From NCBI GenBank assembly GCA_038237665.1, contig JBBRYK010000003.1, forward strand, positions 11,966 to 75,965: DNA of 64,000 bases, read 5' to 3'. Below the pieces are notes generated by a model, which did not search any database, was not told where the DNA came from, and worked only from the letters and a program-made list of their open reading frames with translations. This stretch comes from JBBRYK01 sp038237665. GTDB lineage: Bacteria > Actinomycetota > Thermoleophilia > Gaiellales > Gaiellaceae. Below are positions 1 through 8,734 of the stretch, one piece after another. The position numbers were made by a program, and so were the translations under genes. Positions within the stretch are counted from its first letter, which is position 1. Each line of letters opens with the position of its first letter.

Positions 1-198
1 CCCGTAGAGGAAGTGGCTCTTGTTGATCGTGAAGCTCAGGCCGGAGAAATCCGGCTTGCCCCCGATCGCTGCGATTAGCGGCGTCACCAGGTCGGAGACG
101 AGCGCGGCCACCACCGCGCCGAACGCCAGGCCGATCACGATGCCGACCGCCATGTCGACCAGGTTTCCGCGCAAAAGGAACTCCTTGAAGTCCTTCAT
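1..198 (-). CDS. mscL: Large-conductance mechanosensitive channel MscL (N-terminal part, cut by window edge)
   Basis: The reverse strand from the ATG at 198 reads MKDFKEFLLRGNLVDMAVGI and continues into a hydrophobic first transmembrane helix, ending near NKSHFLYG at the window edge. This is the N-terminal amphipathic helix and TM1 of MscL, the homopentameric membrane valve that opens at high membrane tension to release solutes in hypo-osmotic shock. Only 66 of the roughly 130-150 codons usual for the family are present. A strong ribosome binding site (AGGAGGG) lies just upstream of the ATG. The gene is divergent from the acyl-CoA dehydrogenase at 252, with 53 bp between the starts, so both promoters must lie in or overlap that gap. 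Identification is firm although the C-terminus is not visible. Confidence 0.93.
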   Translation of the reverse strand, partial: MKDFKEFLLRGNLVDMAVGIVIGLAFGAVVAALVSDLVTPLIAAIGGKPDFSGLSFTINKSHFLYG

Positions 199-251
199 CT
201 CTGCCCTCCTGAAGCCGGGGAACGGTGTGCATGGCGGACTAAACTTCGTGT

Positions 252-1433
252 GTGGCCTGGGATCAACTGACCGACGAGCAGCGCGAGATCCGCGACCTCG
301 TCCGGACGCTCGCCCGTGAGCGCATCGCGCCGCGCGCGGCCGAGATCGACGAGTCGCACGAGTTCCCCTGGGACGTCGTCGAGCTCTACCGCGAGCACGG
401 GATTTTCGGCCTGCTCTTCGACAAGCGCTACGGCGGAACCGCAACGGGCACCCTCCTCGCGCTGATCGCGATCGAGGAGGTCTCGAAGGTGTGCGCGACG
501 AGCGGGCTGATCCTGGCCGTCCAGGAGCTCGGCTCGCTCGGCCTCAAGCTTGCCGGCACCGACGAGCAAAAGGCTCGGTACCTCCCGCTGCTCGCGTCGG
601 GCGAGTGGCTCGGCGCGTACGCGCTCACGGAGGCCGGCTCGGGCTCCGACTCGGCGGCGATGCGGACGACGGCGCGCCGCGAAGGGGACGAATACGTCCT
701 CGACGGCTCCAAGCGCTTCATCACCAACGCCTCCGTCGCGAACCTCTACACCGTCTTCGCCAAGACCGACCCGAAGGGCGGGCACGCGGGCATCTCGGCC
801 TTCGTCGTCGAGAAGGACGCCCCCGGGTTCGCCGTGGCTCGGCTCGAGCCGAAGATGGGCATTTCGGGCTCGACCACCGGCGAGCTGACGTTCACGAGCT
901 GCCGCGTCCCGGCCGGGAACCTGCTCGGCGAGGAGGGCGAGGGCTTCAAGATCGCGATGAAGATCCTCGACCGGTCTCGCCCCGGCGTCGCCGCTCAGGG
1001 GCTCGGGATCGCACAGGGCGCGACCGACTACGCGCTCGAGTACGCGAAGACGCGCGAGACGATGGGCAAGCCGATCGCGGAGCACCAGCTGATCGCCGCC
1101 AAGCTCGCCGACATGGAGACTCGTTGCGAGGCGGCCCGCGGGCTCCTCTACCGCTTCGGGCAGATGGTCGACACGGGCGCGCCGGAGGCAGAGCTGACGA
1201 AGGCCTCGGCGATGGCGAAGGTCTACTGCACCGACGCGGCCATGGACGTCGCGACCGACGCCGTCCAGGTCCTCGGCGGCTACGGCTACATCAAGGAGTA
1301 CCCGGTCGAGCGCATGATGCGCGACGCGAAGATCACGCAGATCTACGAGGGCACGAACGAGATCCAGCGGCTCGTGATCGCCCGCGAGATGCTGAAGGAA
1401 ACTCGCGCGTTTCTGCTCGCGAGCGTTGCCTGA
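252..1433 (+). CDS. Acyl-CoA dehydrogenase, short/medium-chain type
   Basis: A 393-residue FAD flavoprotein of the acyl-CoA dehydrogenase family, introducing a trans-2,3 double bond into acyl-CoAs in beta-oxidation or branched-chain amino acid breakdown and passing electrons to ETF. It has the family order: helical N-terminal domain (from DQLTDEQREIRDLVR), middle beta-domain with the flavin-binding stretch AYALTEAGSGSDS around residue 120-132, and C-terminal helical domain with QVLGGYGYIKEYPVER and IYEGTNEIQRLVI. The Glu of YEGT matches the catalytic base of the short/medium-chain enzymes. Start is GTG at 252. The gene stands alone between mscL and a convergent glutaredoxin gene; substrate chain length cannot be read from sequence. 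Confidence 0.93.
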   Translation: MAWDQLTDEQREIRDLVRTLARERIAPRAAEIDESHEFPWDVVELYREHGIFGLLFDKRYGGTATGTLLALIAIEEVSKVCATSGLILAVQELGSLGLKLAGTDEQKARYLPLLASGEWLGAYALTEAGSGSDSAAMRTTARREGDEYVLDGSKRFITNASVANLYTVFAKTDPKGGHAGISAFVVEKDAPGFAVARLEPKMGISGSTTGELTFTSCRVPAGNLLGEEGEGFKIAMKILDRSRPGVAAQGLGIAQGATDYALEYAKTRETMGKPIAEHQLIAAKLADMETRCEAARGLLYRFGQMVDTGAPEAELTKASAMAKVYCTDAAMDVATDAVQVLGGYGYIKEYPVERMMRDAKITQIYEGTNEIQRLVIAREMLKETRAFLLASVA

Positions 1434-1475
1434 CGGGCGCGCCCCAGGCCTGAAGTTCGGGCAGTCGGCTCTCGA

Positions 1476-1790
1476 TTACGAGTTCGGGGAAGTTGCGCAC
1501 TCGTCGAAGGTCGGAACTTCCTCGAGCGCCTTCGCGCGGTGCTCCCTCGCGTCCGGAGGCTCTTCGAACGCGTGGAGGTAGTCGAGGATCTCGTCCTCGC
1601 CGGAAAGGGGCTCGCGTTCGTCGGACGCGACCAGGACGGGGATCTCCTTCGTTCCAGCCACGCGCTCGAGCTCGTCCCGTTTGTCCGGATCGGCCGGCAC
1701 CTGCCTCGCCGTGAAGTCGAGCCCGAGCTCGGTCAGCCGCTGCCGTACCTTGTGGGAGTGGGGGCACCATTCCGCCTGATAGAGCTCCAT
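1476..1790 (-). CDS. Glutaredoxin-like protein (CPHS active site)
   Basis: A 104-residue thioredoxin-fold protein beginning MELYQAEWCPHSHKVRQRL. The Cys-Pro-His-Ser motif at residues 9-12 occupies the glutaredoxin/GST active-site position, and KEIPVLV around residue 50 carries the cis-proline typical of the fold. Having a single Cys, it is a monothiol-type glutaredoxin or GST N-terminal-domain protein. An open frame extends upstream to 1853, but the ATG at 1790 follows a good ribosome binding site (GAGGGAG) and starts exactly at the fold, so it is preferred. It diverges from the FAD oxidoreductase at 1820 (29 bp between starts). The substrate is unknown. Confidence 0.82.
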   Translation of the reverse strand: MELYQAEWCPHSHKVRQRLTELGLDFTARQVPADPDKRDELERVAGTKEIPVLVASDEREPLSGEDEILDYLHAFEEPPDAREHRAKALEEVPTFDECATSPNS

Positions 1791-1819
1791 ACACTCCCTC
1801 TTGTTCGAGAGGCGTCGAC

Positions 1820-3241
1820 GTGAAACGCGCCGTCGTGATCGGCTCTGGCCCAAACGGCCTTGCAGCGGCGATCACGCTCGCGCGCCAAGGGGTCGCGGTT
1901 GAGGTCTACGAGGCGGCGGAGACGCTCGGCGGCGGCCTACGCTCGGCCGAGCTCACGCTGCCCGGCTTCCTCCACGATGTCTGCTCGGCGATCCACCCGC
2001 TCGCGCAGGCCTCTCCGCTCTTCCGCGCGCTCGACCTCGACGTCGAATGGATCCATCCTCGAGCGCCCGCCGCGCATCCTCTGGACGACGGCGACGTCGT
2101 GCTCCTCGAGCGTGGGATGGAGGAGACGGCCGCGGGGCTCGGGTCCGACCGGGACGCCTACCTCGCGCTCGTGCGGCCGCTGGTCGAGTCGTGGGACGAG
2201 CTCGAAGGGGCCTTGCTCGGGCCGTACCCGGTGTCGGCAGGGCGGGGATTCGCCCTCCTCCGGCGGCTCGGCGCGCTCGGAGCGCTGGGTTCCTTGCGTT
2301 CAGCGTTGGCGTCTGCCCGCTCGCTGGCCGAGTCGAGCTTCGGCGAGGCGCGTACGAGGGCCTGGTTCGCTGGACACTGCGCGCATTCGATCCTTCCGCT
2401 CGAGCGACGGCCGAGCGCCGGCTTCGGGATCGCGCTCACCGTCCTCGGCCACGTCGTCGGCTGGGGGCTTCCGCGGGGTGGCTCGCAGCGCCTCGCCGAC
2501 GCTCTCGCGGAGAAGCTCGTCGAGTTCGGCGGCGAGATCCATCTCGGTACTCCTCTGGACGAGCTCCCTCGCGCCGACGCCGTGCTGGCCGACACCTCGC
2601 CCCGGGAGCTCCTTCGCCTGGCGAGAGGACGATTTCCCGCTCGCTACGAGCGCGCACTCCTGCGCTACCGCCACGGGCCCGGGGCCTTCAAGCTCGACTG
2701 GGCGCTCGACGGGCCTATCCCGTGGGCCGCCGGCGGCTGTCGCCGGGCGGCGACCGTTCACCTCGGCGGATCGCTCGACGAGATCGCTCGGTCCGAATGG
2801 GCGGCCTGGAGTGGAGCCCGCAACGAGCGGCCGTTCGTGCTGCTCGCGCAGCCGACGCTCCATGACCCCTCACGGGCGCCGGCTGGGAAGCACACGGCGT
2901 GGGCCTACTGCCACGTGCCGAACGGCTCGGCAGTCGACATGACCGAGGCGATCGAGACCCAGGTCGAGCGTTTTGCCCCCGGGTTTCGCCGGCTGATCCT
3001 CGCCCGCTCGGCGCTCGGCCCGGCCGAGCTGGAGGCGCGGAACCGGAACCTGGTCGGAGGCGACCTGAGCGGTGGTGTGATGGACCTCGGCCAGCTGCTC
3101 TTCCGTCCCGCCCGCCGCCTCGTGCCCTACCGAACTCCTCTTCGGGGCGTCTATGTCTGCTCGGCCTCGACACCGCCGGGCGGGGGCGTGCACGGCCTGT
3201 GTGGCTACTCGGCCGCCAGGGTTGCCCTGGCCGACCTCTAG
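1820..3241 (+). CDS. Phytoene desaturase/carotenoid isomerase-like FAD-dependent oxidoreductase
   Basis: A 473-residue flavin amine oxidase/phytoene desaturase superfamily protein. The dinucleotide-binding motif is at the extreme N-terminus (AVVIGSGPNGLAAAITLARQ, GxGxxG) followed by the GG doublet of ETLGGGLRS. The C-terminus contains the second FAD-contact motif (CSASTPPGGGVHGLCGYSAA). Close family members act on carotenoids or other hydrophobic lipids, but no crtB or other carotenoid gene is adjacent, so the substrate is open. Start is GTG at 1820. The gene overlaps the last 4 bp of the convergent HhH-GPD gene. Confidence 0.85.
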   Translation: MKRAVVIGSGPNGLAAAITLARQGVAVEVYEAAETLGGGLRSAELTLPGFLHDVCSAIHPLAQASPLFRALDLDVEWIHPRAPAAHPLDDGDVVLLERGMEETAAGLGSDRDAYLALVRPLVESWDELEGALLGPYPVSAGRGFALLRRLGALGALGSLRSALASARSLAESSFGEARTRAWFAGHCAHSILPLERRPSAGFGIALTVLGHVVGWGLPRGGSQRLADALAEKLVEFGGEIHLGTPLDELPRADAVLADTSPRELLRLARGRFPARYERALLRYRHGPGAFKLDWALDGPIPWAAGGCRRAATVHLGGSLDEIARSEWAAWSGARNERPFVLLAQPTLHDPSRAPAGKHTAWAYCHVPNGSAVDMTEAIETQVERFAPGFRRLILARSALGPAELEARNRNLVGGDLSGGVMDLGQLLFRPARRLVPYRTPLRGVYVCSASTPPGGGVHGLCGYSAARVALADL

Positions 3242-3810
3242 TCGGTGCGCTGCGCGCGCTGCGACGCCTTGTAGGCGCGCTTCTTGGCCTGATACTCCTC
3301 GAGCGCCTGCGGTGAATCGACGTCCCCGAGCGTAGGGTGGTTCGGTACGAGCTCCTGGGCGGCAGGAACGCCGAAGCGTTTCCCGAGCACGGCGCCGAGA
3401 GCCTTCACCTTCATCGGTCCGAAGCCGGGTAGTGCGGTAATCCGGCGCTTGAGCTCCGCCCCGTCCGAGGCCTCCTCCCAGAGACGGGCTGCATCGCCGC
3501 CGTACTCCTCGTCGACGAGCGTTGCCAGCGCTTGCGTCCGCTCGGCCATCGAGCCGGGGAAGCGGTGCAGCGCAGGCTTCGCGCGGAAGGCAGCCTCCAG
3601 GTCGGCTGGATCCAGGCGCGCGATCCGCCCCGCCTCGAGTGTCCCGATTCGCTGCTGCAGCTTGAGAGGCGCAGAGAACGCCCATTGCACCGGCACCTGC
3701 TGATCGAGCGCGAAGCCGATCAGGAGCGCGAGTGGCTCTTCGGCGAGCAGGCGGTCGGCCTCCGGATCGCCGGTGAAGTGGAGCGCGTCGGGTCTTGTCT
3801 GGGTTGCCAC
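3238..3810 (-). CDS. HhH-GPD-type base-excision repair family protein
   Basis: A 190-residue protein of the uncharacterised actinobacterial HhH-GPD group. A helix-hairpin-helix is visible as ALPGFGPMKVKALGAVL around residues 128-145. The N-terminal part (DALHFTGDPEADRLLAEEPL then LLIGFALDQQVPVQWAF) resembles 3-methyladenine glycosylase/endonuclease III helical regions. The canonical Lys-Asp catalytic pair and an iron-sulfur cluster motif are not obvious, so it may be a lesion-binding or divergent glycosylase. It is convergent with the FAD oxidoreductase upstream (4-bp tail overlap) and co-directional with the secreted protein at 3820, 9 bp away. Confidence 0.8.
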   Translation of the reverse strand: MATQTRPDALHFTGDPEADRLLAEEPLALLIGFALDQQVPVQWAFSAPLKLQQRIGTLEAGRIARLDPADLEAAFRAKPALHRFPGSMAERTQALATLVDEEYGGDAARLWEEASDGAELKRRITALPGFGPMKVKALGAVLGKRFGVPAAQELVPNHPTLGDVDSPQALEEYQAKKRAYKASQRAQRTD

Positions 3811-3819
3811 GGGCCGATT

Positions 3820-4755
3820 CTACGCCCGAGGCCGCAGCCGGGACGTGTCGACGACCTCGAAGTCGGAGCCCTTGACGCGTCCGACCTGGTGCAGGTCAAC
3901 GTTCGACCACCCGGGGTTCGGGGCGCCGGTGATTTGCCAGCTCGAGCCGTTGTCGGCGACGAGCATCCCGTAGCGCTTGAGCGCCTCCAGCACGATCCGC
4001 GCCTGCTTCGGGAATCCGCGGGTGTCGAAGCTCGCCTTCAGTCGGACGCGGAGTCCCATGGGCGGAAGGCTCGGGTCGGTCAGGTCCGATGCGTAATGCC
4101 GCGCCGGGTACACGTACGCGCGGCGTGACCGGTCGACCGTGAAGCGCAGCGCATGGTCGATCCGACCGCGCGCGACCTCGTCGTAGCGCGCGAGGCCGGG
4201 AAGGATCGGCAGCCCGGCGGCGTCGGCCGACGTCCAGCCGGCAGGCCGCACCCGGTTCGAGCTCAGGTTCCAGATCGCGCCCGAGCCCGCACGCCAACCG
4301 GAGCCCGTCGGAAAGAGCGCATACAGCTCGTAGAGCTTGCAGGCGTCGCGGTCGACGATCAGCGCGTGCCGGTCGCCGTCGGCCGTCCGCCCGCCCTCGA
4401 TCGCCACGTTGGCGGGGATCGGATACGGACCGCGGTCGCTCTCGTCGGCGTGTTCGAAGCGGAGCCGGTACTTCGGAGTCGACCGCCCGTGGACGACGGT
4501 GATCGGGATCCCGATCGGGCGGCCCTCCCAGAGGCCCGAGCCGAAGTCCGCATGGAGCCCGGTATCGAGCCCGATCGACGCGATGACGGCCGCCGAGTTG
4601 GGCGCGACGGGCAGCCGGTCGACGCGCTGGTTCCAGGGGTTGTCGGCAGGGAAAACGGTGCAGCCCGGCGCCCCGGGGACCTCGACACCGTGTGACGCGG
4701 CAGTCGCAGAGAGCACGACGCCGAGGGCGAGAGCGAGCAAACGGACCACTCTCAT
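3820..4755 (-). CDS. Secreted protein of unknown function
   Basis: A 311-residue protein that I do not recognise as a named family. It opens with a clear Sec signal peptide (MRVVRLLALALGVVLSATAA), then GVEVPGAPGCTVFPADNPWNQRV. Repeated Pro/Tyr/Trp-rich segments (YPIPANVAIEGG, HALIVDRDACKLYELYALF, RAYVYPARHYASD, NPGWSNVDLHQVGRVKGSDF) suggest an all-beta extracellular fold. Few Cys. The start is taken at the ATG at 4755; an in-frame ATG two codons upstream (4761) is an alternative. The gene diverges from the cyclase gene at 4828, so its promoter shares the 72-bp gap. No enzymatic motif is claimed. Confidence 0.75.
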   Translation of the reverse strand: MRVVRLLALALGVVLSATAASHGVEVPGAPGCTVFPADNPWNQRVDRLPVAPNSAAVIASIGLDTGLHADFGSGLWEGRPIGIPITVVHGRSTPKYRLRFEHADESDRGPYPIPANVAIEGGRTADGDRHALIVDRDACKLYELYALFPTGSGWRAGSGAIWNLSSNRVRPAGWTSADAAGLPILPGLARYDEVARGRIDHALRFTVDRSRRAYVYPARHYASDLTDPSLPPMGLRVRLKASFDTRGFPKQARIVLEALKRYGMLVADNGSSWQITGAPNPGWSNVDLHQVGRVKGSDFEVVDTSRLRPRA

Positions 4756-4792
4756 CGGCATGGAGTGTTGCAGCGGCCGGGTTTCGCTCGCC

Positions 4793-4820
4793 TGGACACG
4801 CAAAACGAGGGTCGTACACT
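4793..4820 (+). promoter_or_regulatory. Predicted sigma70-type promoter of the cyclase/AAA gene
   Basis: TGGACA (4793-4798), a 16-bp spacer and TACACT (4815-4820) lie immediately upstream of the ATG at 4828, so transcription would start within a few bases of the start codon (near-leaderless, preceded by GGGGGA). Consensus resemblance only. Confidence 0.45.
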
Positions 4821-4827
4821 GGGGGAC

Positions 4828-7800
4828 ATGTCCCGGTGCCGCAGCTGCGGCGAAGCCATCCTCGAGCGCGCGCGCTTCTGCTCCAGTTGCGGCTCGCCCG
4901 TCGTCGAGGCCAAGCTGCGTGAGGCCCGCAAGGTCGTCACGGTGCTCTTCTGCGACCTTGCCTCCTCGACGCAGCTCGCCGAGCGGCTCGAGCCGGAGGC
5001 GCTTCGACGGGTGCTCGAGCGTTACTTCGCCTGCGCCCGCGAGGCGGTCGAGCGCCACGGGGGGACGATCGAGAAGTTCATCGGCGACGCTGTCATGGCG
5101 GTGTTCGGCATTCCGTCGGTGCACGAGGACGACGCCATCCGGGCGGTCCGCGCTGCGGTCGACCTCGGCAAGGCCGTCGCCAGGCTGAACACCGATCTGG
5201 CCGCCTTCGGGATCGAGCTCATCCTGCGCACGGGCGTAAACACCGGCGAGGTCGTCTCGGGCAACCGGGTCGGAGAGAACCTCGTCACCGGCGACGCGGT
5301 CGTCACGGCGAAGCGCCTCGAGGAGGCGGCGCCTTCCGGCGAGATCCTGCTCGGCCCCTGGACGTTCGCGCTCGTTCGCGACGCGGTCGAGGTCGAGGCC
5401 CTCGCGCCTCTGGCGCTCAAGGGCAAGGGCCGGCCGACTCCTGCGTACCTCCTCCGGACACTGCACGCCGAGGCGCCCGGACGCGCCCGGAGCCTGGACT
5501 CGCCGCTCGTCGGGCGCGAACGGGAGCTCGTTCAGCTGCTTGACGCGTTCGCGGCTGCCGTCGCCGCGCGGCAGTGCCAGATAGTGACCGTGATCGGTCC
5601 GGCCGGGATCGGCAAGACCCGCCTCACGCGTGAGCTGGAGTCTCGAGCGGAGGGTGCCAGGGTCCTGCGCGGCCGCTGCCTCCCGTACGGCGAGGGAATC
5701 ACCTACTGGCCCCTGATGGAGATCGTGCGGGAGGCGGCCGAGCTGAGTGGTGACGAGCCGGCGCCGGAAGTCCGGTCGCGCATCGCCGCGCTCGCGGCCG
5801 GAAGCCCCGATCCCGAGCGTGTTGCCACCGGGGTTGCGTCGGCGCTGGGCATTGCCGACGGAGTGGCTGCCGACGAGCTCTTCTGGGCGGTCCGGACGTT
5901 GCTCGAGGAGCTCGGCCGAACCCAACCCCTCCTGGTCGTGATCGACGACCTCCAATGGGCCGAGACCGCCTTCCTGGATCTCCTCGAGTATCTCGGCTCG
6001 CGCAGCCGTGATACTCCGATCCTGCTCTGCTGCGGCGCCAGGCCCGAGCTCCTCGACCTTCGGCCGCTCTGGGCGACCTCCGGCGAGGGCTCGACGACGA
6101 TCGTGCTGCACGCGCTGCCCCCCGGGGAAAGCCGAACGCTGATGGGGAACCTGCTTGGATCCGAGTTGACCGAGGAGGTGCGGGAGCGTGTGCTCGCCGC
6201 GGCGAACGGCAACCCGCTCTTCGTCGAGGAGCTCCTGCGAATGCTGATCGACGAGGACGTCCTGCTGCGCGGTGACGACGGCTGGACGCTGGCGGGCGAT
6301 CACGGCGAGTTCGCACTTCCCCCGACGATCAACGCGCTGCTGTCCGCGCGCCTCGACCGGTTGGCGCCGGAGGAGCGCGTCGTCATCGAGCACGCAGCCG
6401 TGATCGGCGAGGTGTTCTCGTGGAGCGCCGTCGCCGAGATCGTCCCGCCCGAGCTTCAGGCCGACGTGGGAACGCACCTGCAAGGGCTCGTGCGAAAGGA
6501 GCTCGTCCGGCCGGCGCCGCCCTCTCCTGCCGGGGAGGACGAGTTCCGCTTCGGCCACATCCTCGTGCGCGATGCGGCCTACGCGGCGTTGCCCAAGAAT
6601 GCGCGCGCCGAGCTGCACGAGCGCGTCGCCCGGCTGATCGAATCTCGCTTCACCGGCGGGATGGAGATGGACGAGATCGGCGGCTACCATCTCGAGCAGG
6701 CGTCGCGTGCACGGGTCGAGTTCGACCTGCTCGACCCGCGAGCCCGCGAGCTGGCGGAGGAGGCGGCAGCACGCCTCGCGGCCGCGGCGCGCCGGGCGAT
6801 CGACCGCGGCGACAGCAGTGCGGCCACATCGCTGCTCGAGCGCACGCTGGCGCTCCTGCCGGCGGGTGGCGCCGATCGTGCGCCGCTACTCGTCGATCTG
6901 GCCGATTCGCTGCGGATCATCGGCAGGCTCGACGACGCCGACGTGCGCTTGGTCGAGGCGGCCGCTTCCGCCAGGGCCGGCGGGCTGGACGCCGTTGCGC
7001 GGCGGGCGGAGCTCGACCGGACGTTCCTGCACTGGTACACGGCTCCGGCCGAGGGGACCGAGGCGCTTCTGAAGCAGGCGAACGAAGCGATCGCGCTGTT
7101 CCAGGAACTTGGCGAGGGTTCGTATCTGGCCCATGCCTGGGAGAGGGCCGCAACCGTCTATCTGATCCGGTGTGAGATCGGGCAGATGCAGGCGGCGCTC
7201 GAGCAAGCGCTTGCAGTTCCGCAGGGAGTGGCCCCCCGGGAGTACGGACGGATTCGGATCTCGCTCGCCCTCGCGGCTGCGTTCGGCCCCACACCCGTGG
7301 AGGATGGACTCGCGCTCTGCCAGGAGCTGATCAGGCAGGCGGAGGAGGATCGTACGGTCGTCGCGATGGTCGAGCTCTTCGCCGCGCAGCTCGAGGCGCA
7401 GAGAGGGCGTTTTCCCGAAGCTCGCGCCCAGGCGGAGCGTGCGCGGCGCTCGCTCGAGGAGCTCGGCAAACCGATTCTCGTTGCCTCCTACCGGCTCTTC
7501 GCCGGGCAGATCGAGCTGTTGGCGGGGGATCCGGCAGCCGCGGAGCCCCATCTTCGGGCCGGCTACGAGAAGCTCAAGGAGCTCGGCGAACAGGGGAACC
7601 TCGCGGGCCTCGCGGTCCATCTCGCGGCCGGGCTCCATGCCCAGGGCCGCGACGACGAGGCCGACGCGTTTCTCTCGGAGGCCGCGAGCGTCGGCAATCC
7701 CGACGACACCGAGGTGCAGGTGCTGTGGCGGGCGACCCGCGCCCGGATCCGGGCGGCGGCGGGATCGTTCACGGAAGCAGAATCGCTCGCGCGGGAAGCG

Positions 7801-8010
7801 GCCTCGATCACCGAGCGGACCGACGCGCCTAACCTGCGGGCCGATGCGCAGCTCGCGCTCGGCCGGGTGTTTCACGAGCAGGGTCGTGACGAGGACGCGA
7901 AGGCCGCGTTCGGCCGCGCTCTCGAGCTCTACGAGGCGAAGGGCAACCTGATCGGCGCCGAGACCGTACGCACCGTGGCGGAAGCGCCCGGCCCGGTCAG
8001 CGCCCGCTGA
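4828..8010 (+). CDS. Zinc-ribbon / class III adenylate cyclase / AAA ATPase / TPR signalling protein
   Basis: A 1060-residue multidomain regulator. An N-terminal double CxxC zinc ribbon (Cys 4, 7, 18, 21) is followed by a class III nucleotide cyclase domain at about residues 35-200; VTVLFCDLASSTQ and FIGDAVMAVFG carry the two metal-binding Asp positions. Next come an AAA/NACHT-type ATPase with Walker A GPAGIGKT near residue 257 and Walker B LLVVIDDLQWAE, and about 450 residues of Ala/Leu/Glu-rich TPR-like helices. This architecture is common in actinobacteria and is thought to be a cytosolic cyclase-coupled sensor; the signal is unknown. The ATG at 4828 is chosen because it begins the zinc ribbon. 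Its 3' end overlaps the borosin-like methyltransferase tail-to-tail by 14 bp. Confidence 0.9.
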   Translation: MSRCRSCGEAILERARFCSSCGSPVVEAKLREARKVVTVLFCDLASSTQLAERLEPEALRRVLERYFACAREAVERHGGTIEKFIGDAVMAVFGIPSVHEDDAIRAVRAAVDLGKAVARLNTDLAAFGIELILRTGVNTGEVVSGNRVGENLVTGDAVVTAKRLEEAAPSGEILLGPWTFALVRDAVEVEALAPLALKGKGRPTPAYLLRTLHAEAPGRARSLDSPLVGRERELVQLLDAFAAAVAARQCQIVTVIGPAGIGKTRLTRELESRAEGARVLRGRCLPYGEGITYWPLMEIVREAAELSGDEPAPEVRSRIAALAAGSPDPERVATGVASALGIADGVAADELFWAVRTLLEELGRTQPLLVVIDDLQWAETAFLDLLEYLGSRSRDTPILLCCGARPELLDLRPLWATSGEGSTTIVLHALPPGESRTLMGNLLGSELTEEVRERVLAAANGNPLFVEELLRMLIDEDVLLRGDDGWTLAGDHGEFALPPTINALLSARLDRLAPEERVVIEHAAVIGEVFSWSAVAEIVPPELQADVGTHLQGLVRKELVRPAPPSPAGEDEFRFGHILVRDAAYAALPKNARAELHERVARLIESRFTGGMEMDEIGGYHLEQASRARVEFDLLDPRARELAEEAAARLAAAARRAIDRGDSSAATSLLERTLALLPAGGADRAPLLVDLADSLRIIGRLDDADVRLVEAAASARAGGLDAVARRAELDRTFLHWYTAPAEGTEALLKQANEAIALFQELGEGSYLAHAWERAATVYLIRCEIGQMQAALEQALAVPQGVAPREYGRIRISLALAAAFGPTPVEDGLALCQELIRQAEEDRTVVAMVELFAAQLEAQRGRFPEARAQAERARRSLEELGKPILVASYRLFAGQIELLAGDPAAAEPHLRAGYEKLKELGEQGNLAGLAVHLAAGLHAQGRDDEADAFLSEAASVGNPDDTEVQVLWRATRARIRAAAGSFTEAESLAREAASITERTDAPNLRADAQLALGRVFHEQGRDEDAKAAFGRALELYEAKGNLIGAETVRTVAEAPGPVSAR

Positions 8011-8734
8011 GAACGCACAGCGTCGACATCAACGCCGGCGACGGCAGCGCAGCATCGTCGAGGCGGAATCGCTCTAGCGACGGCGGCGAGCCCGGGAAGG
8101 GCGAGGCCTCGTAGAGCATGGCTTCACGCGCTCCGCCGTGGCTCTCGCGCAGGCCCTCCACCAGCGCTCGGAAACGCGGCTCGACCTCCGGCGTCGGTGC
8201 GCCGCCTGTCTCACCGAGCATTCCGACCTGGAGCAGCACGAGCAGTGCACGGGGATCGACCGGCGGCCGATTGCGCACGAAGTACGTCGCCTCGTAGCAC
8301 TGAAAACCCGGGTTCGCCGGGTCGACCCCGAGGTCGGCGAAGACGCAGTCGAGCGAGGAGATCCCCGGGAGCATTCGAGCAGGCAGGCCGGCAGCGCGGA
8401 CGCGGGCGACGGCCTCGTGGCCGGGCGCTGCGAACACGCCGGGATGGCCGTAGAGGACGGCGCAGACCCGGGCTCCGGCCAGCACATCGGCGACGATCGT
8501 GTCGACGATCTCGGCGTAGGTCTCGCGGCGGTCCTTGGCCGGGCCGTAGAAGCCGTCCAGCGAGCGGGCGTTCGCGTTCAGCGCCTCGATCCGGAGCGCC
8601 CCGATGGGATCGGAGGCCAGGTAGAGGACCTGGTCGGCGGCCTCGATCGCGGCGCGGGCAGCCGGCGTCAGGTGCGCGGCAACATCGATGCCGGTGCCGA
8701 CGACGTCGAGTGAGCCGCGGTTAGCTGCGCTCAG
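7997..8734 (-). CDS. Borosin-type (split) peptide alpha-N-methyltransferase
   Basis: A 245-residue tetrapyrrole-methylase-fold SAM methyltransferase whose motifs match the borosin backbone N-methyltransferases rather than porphyrin methylases: GSLDVVGTGI at residues 7-16, YGHPGVF at 95-101, then ARMLPGISSLDCVFADLG, DPANPGFQCYEA, FVRNRPP and LLQVGM. Against OphMA as I recall it, Tyr63, Arg69 and Tyr73 align with OphMA Tyr66, Arg72 and Tyr76, while OphMA Tyr63 is replaced by Asp60. Such enzymes methylate peptide-bond nitrogens of a precursor held in their ring-shaped dimer. No ATG, GTG or TTG exists in this frame upstream of the family N-terminus, so the CTG at 8734 is proposed; it lies inside the precursor gene (14-bp overlap). 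No clasp or core peptide is fused, so this is the split form, with the precursor at 8721-9026. The 3' end overlaps the cyclase gene. Confidence 0.85.
   Translation of the reverse strand: MSAANRGSLDVVGTGIDVAAHLTPAARAAIEAADQVLYLASDPIGALRIEALNANARSLDGFYGPAKDRRETYAEIVDTIVADVLAGARVCAVLYGHPGVFAAPGHEAVARVRAAGLPARMLPGISSLDCVFADLGVDPANPGFQCYEATYFVRNRPPVDPRALLVLLQVGMLGETGGAPTPEVEPRFRALVEGLRESHGGAREAMLYEASPFPGSPPSLERFRLDDAALPSPALMSTLCVLSGR

Noticed and set aside
4828..8010. Link between the cyclase/AAA protein and the borosin locus
   Set aside because: They are convergent and only their 3' ends touch; no shared promoter or functional clue.
7997..8734. Annotation as uroporphyrin-III/cobalamin methyltransferase
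   Set aside because: The fold is shared but the motif set and the adjacent leader peptide gene fit borosins; no tetrapyrrole biosynthesis gene is nearby.
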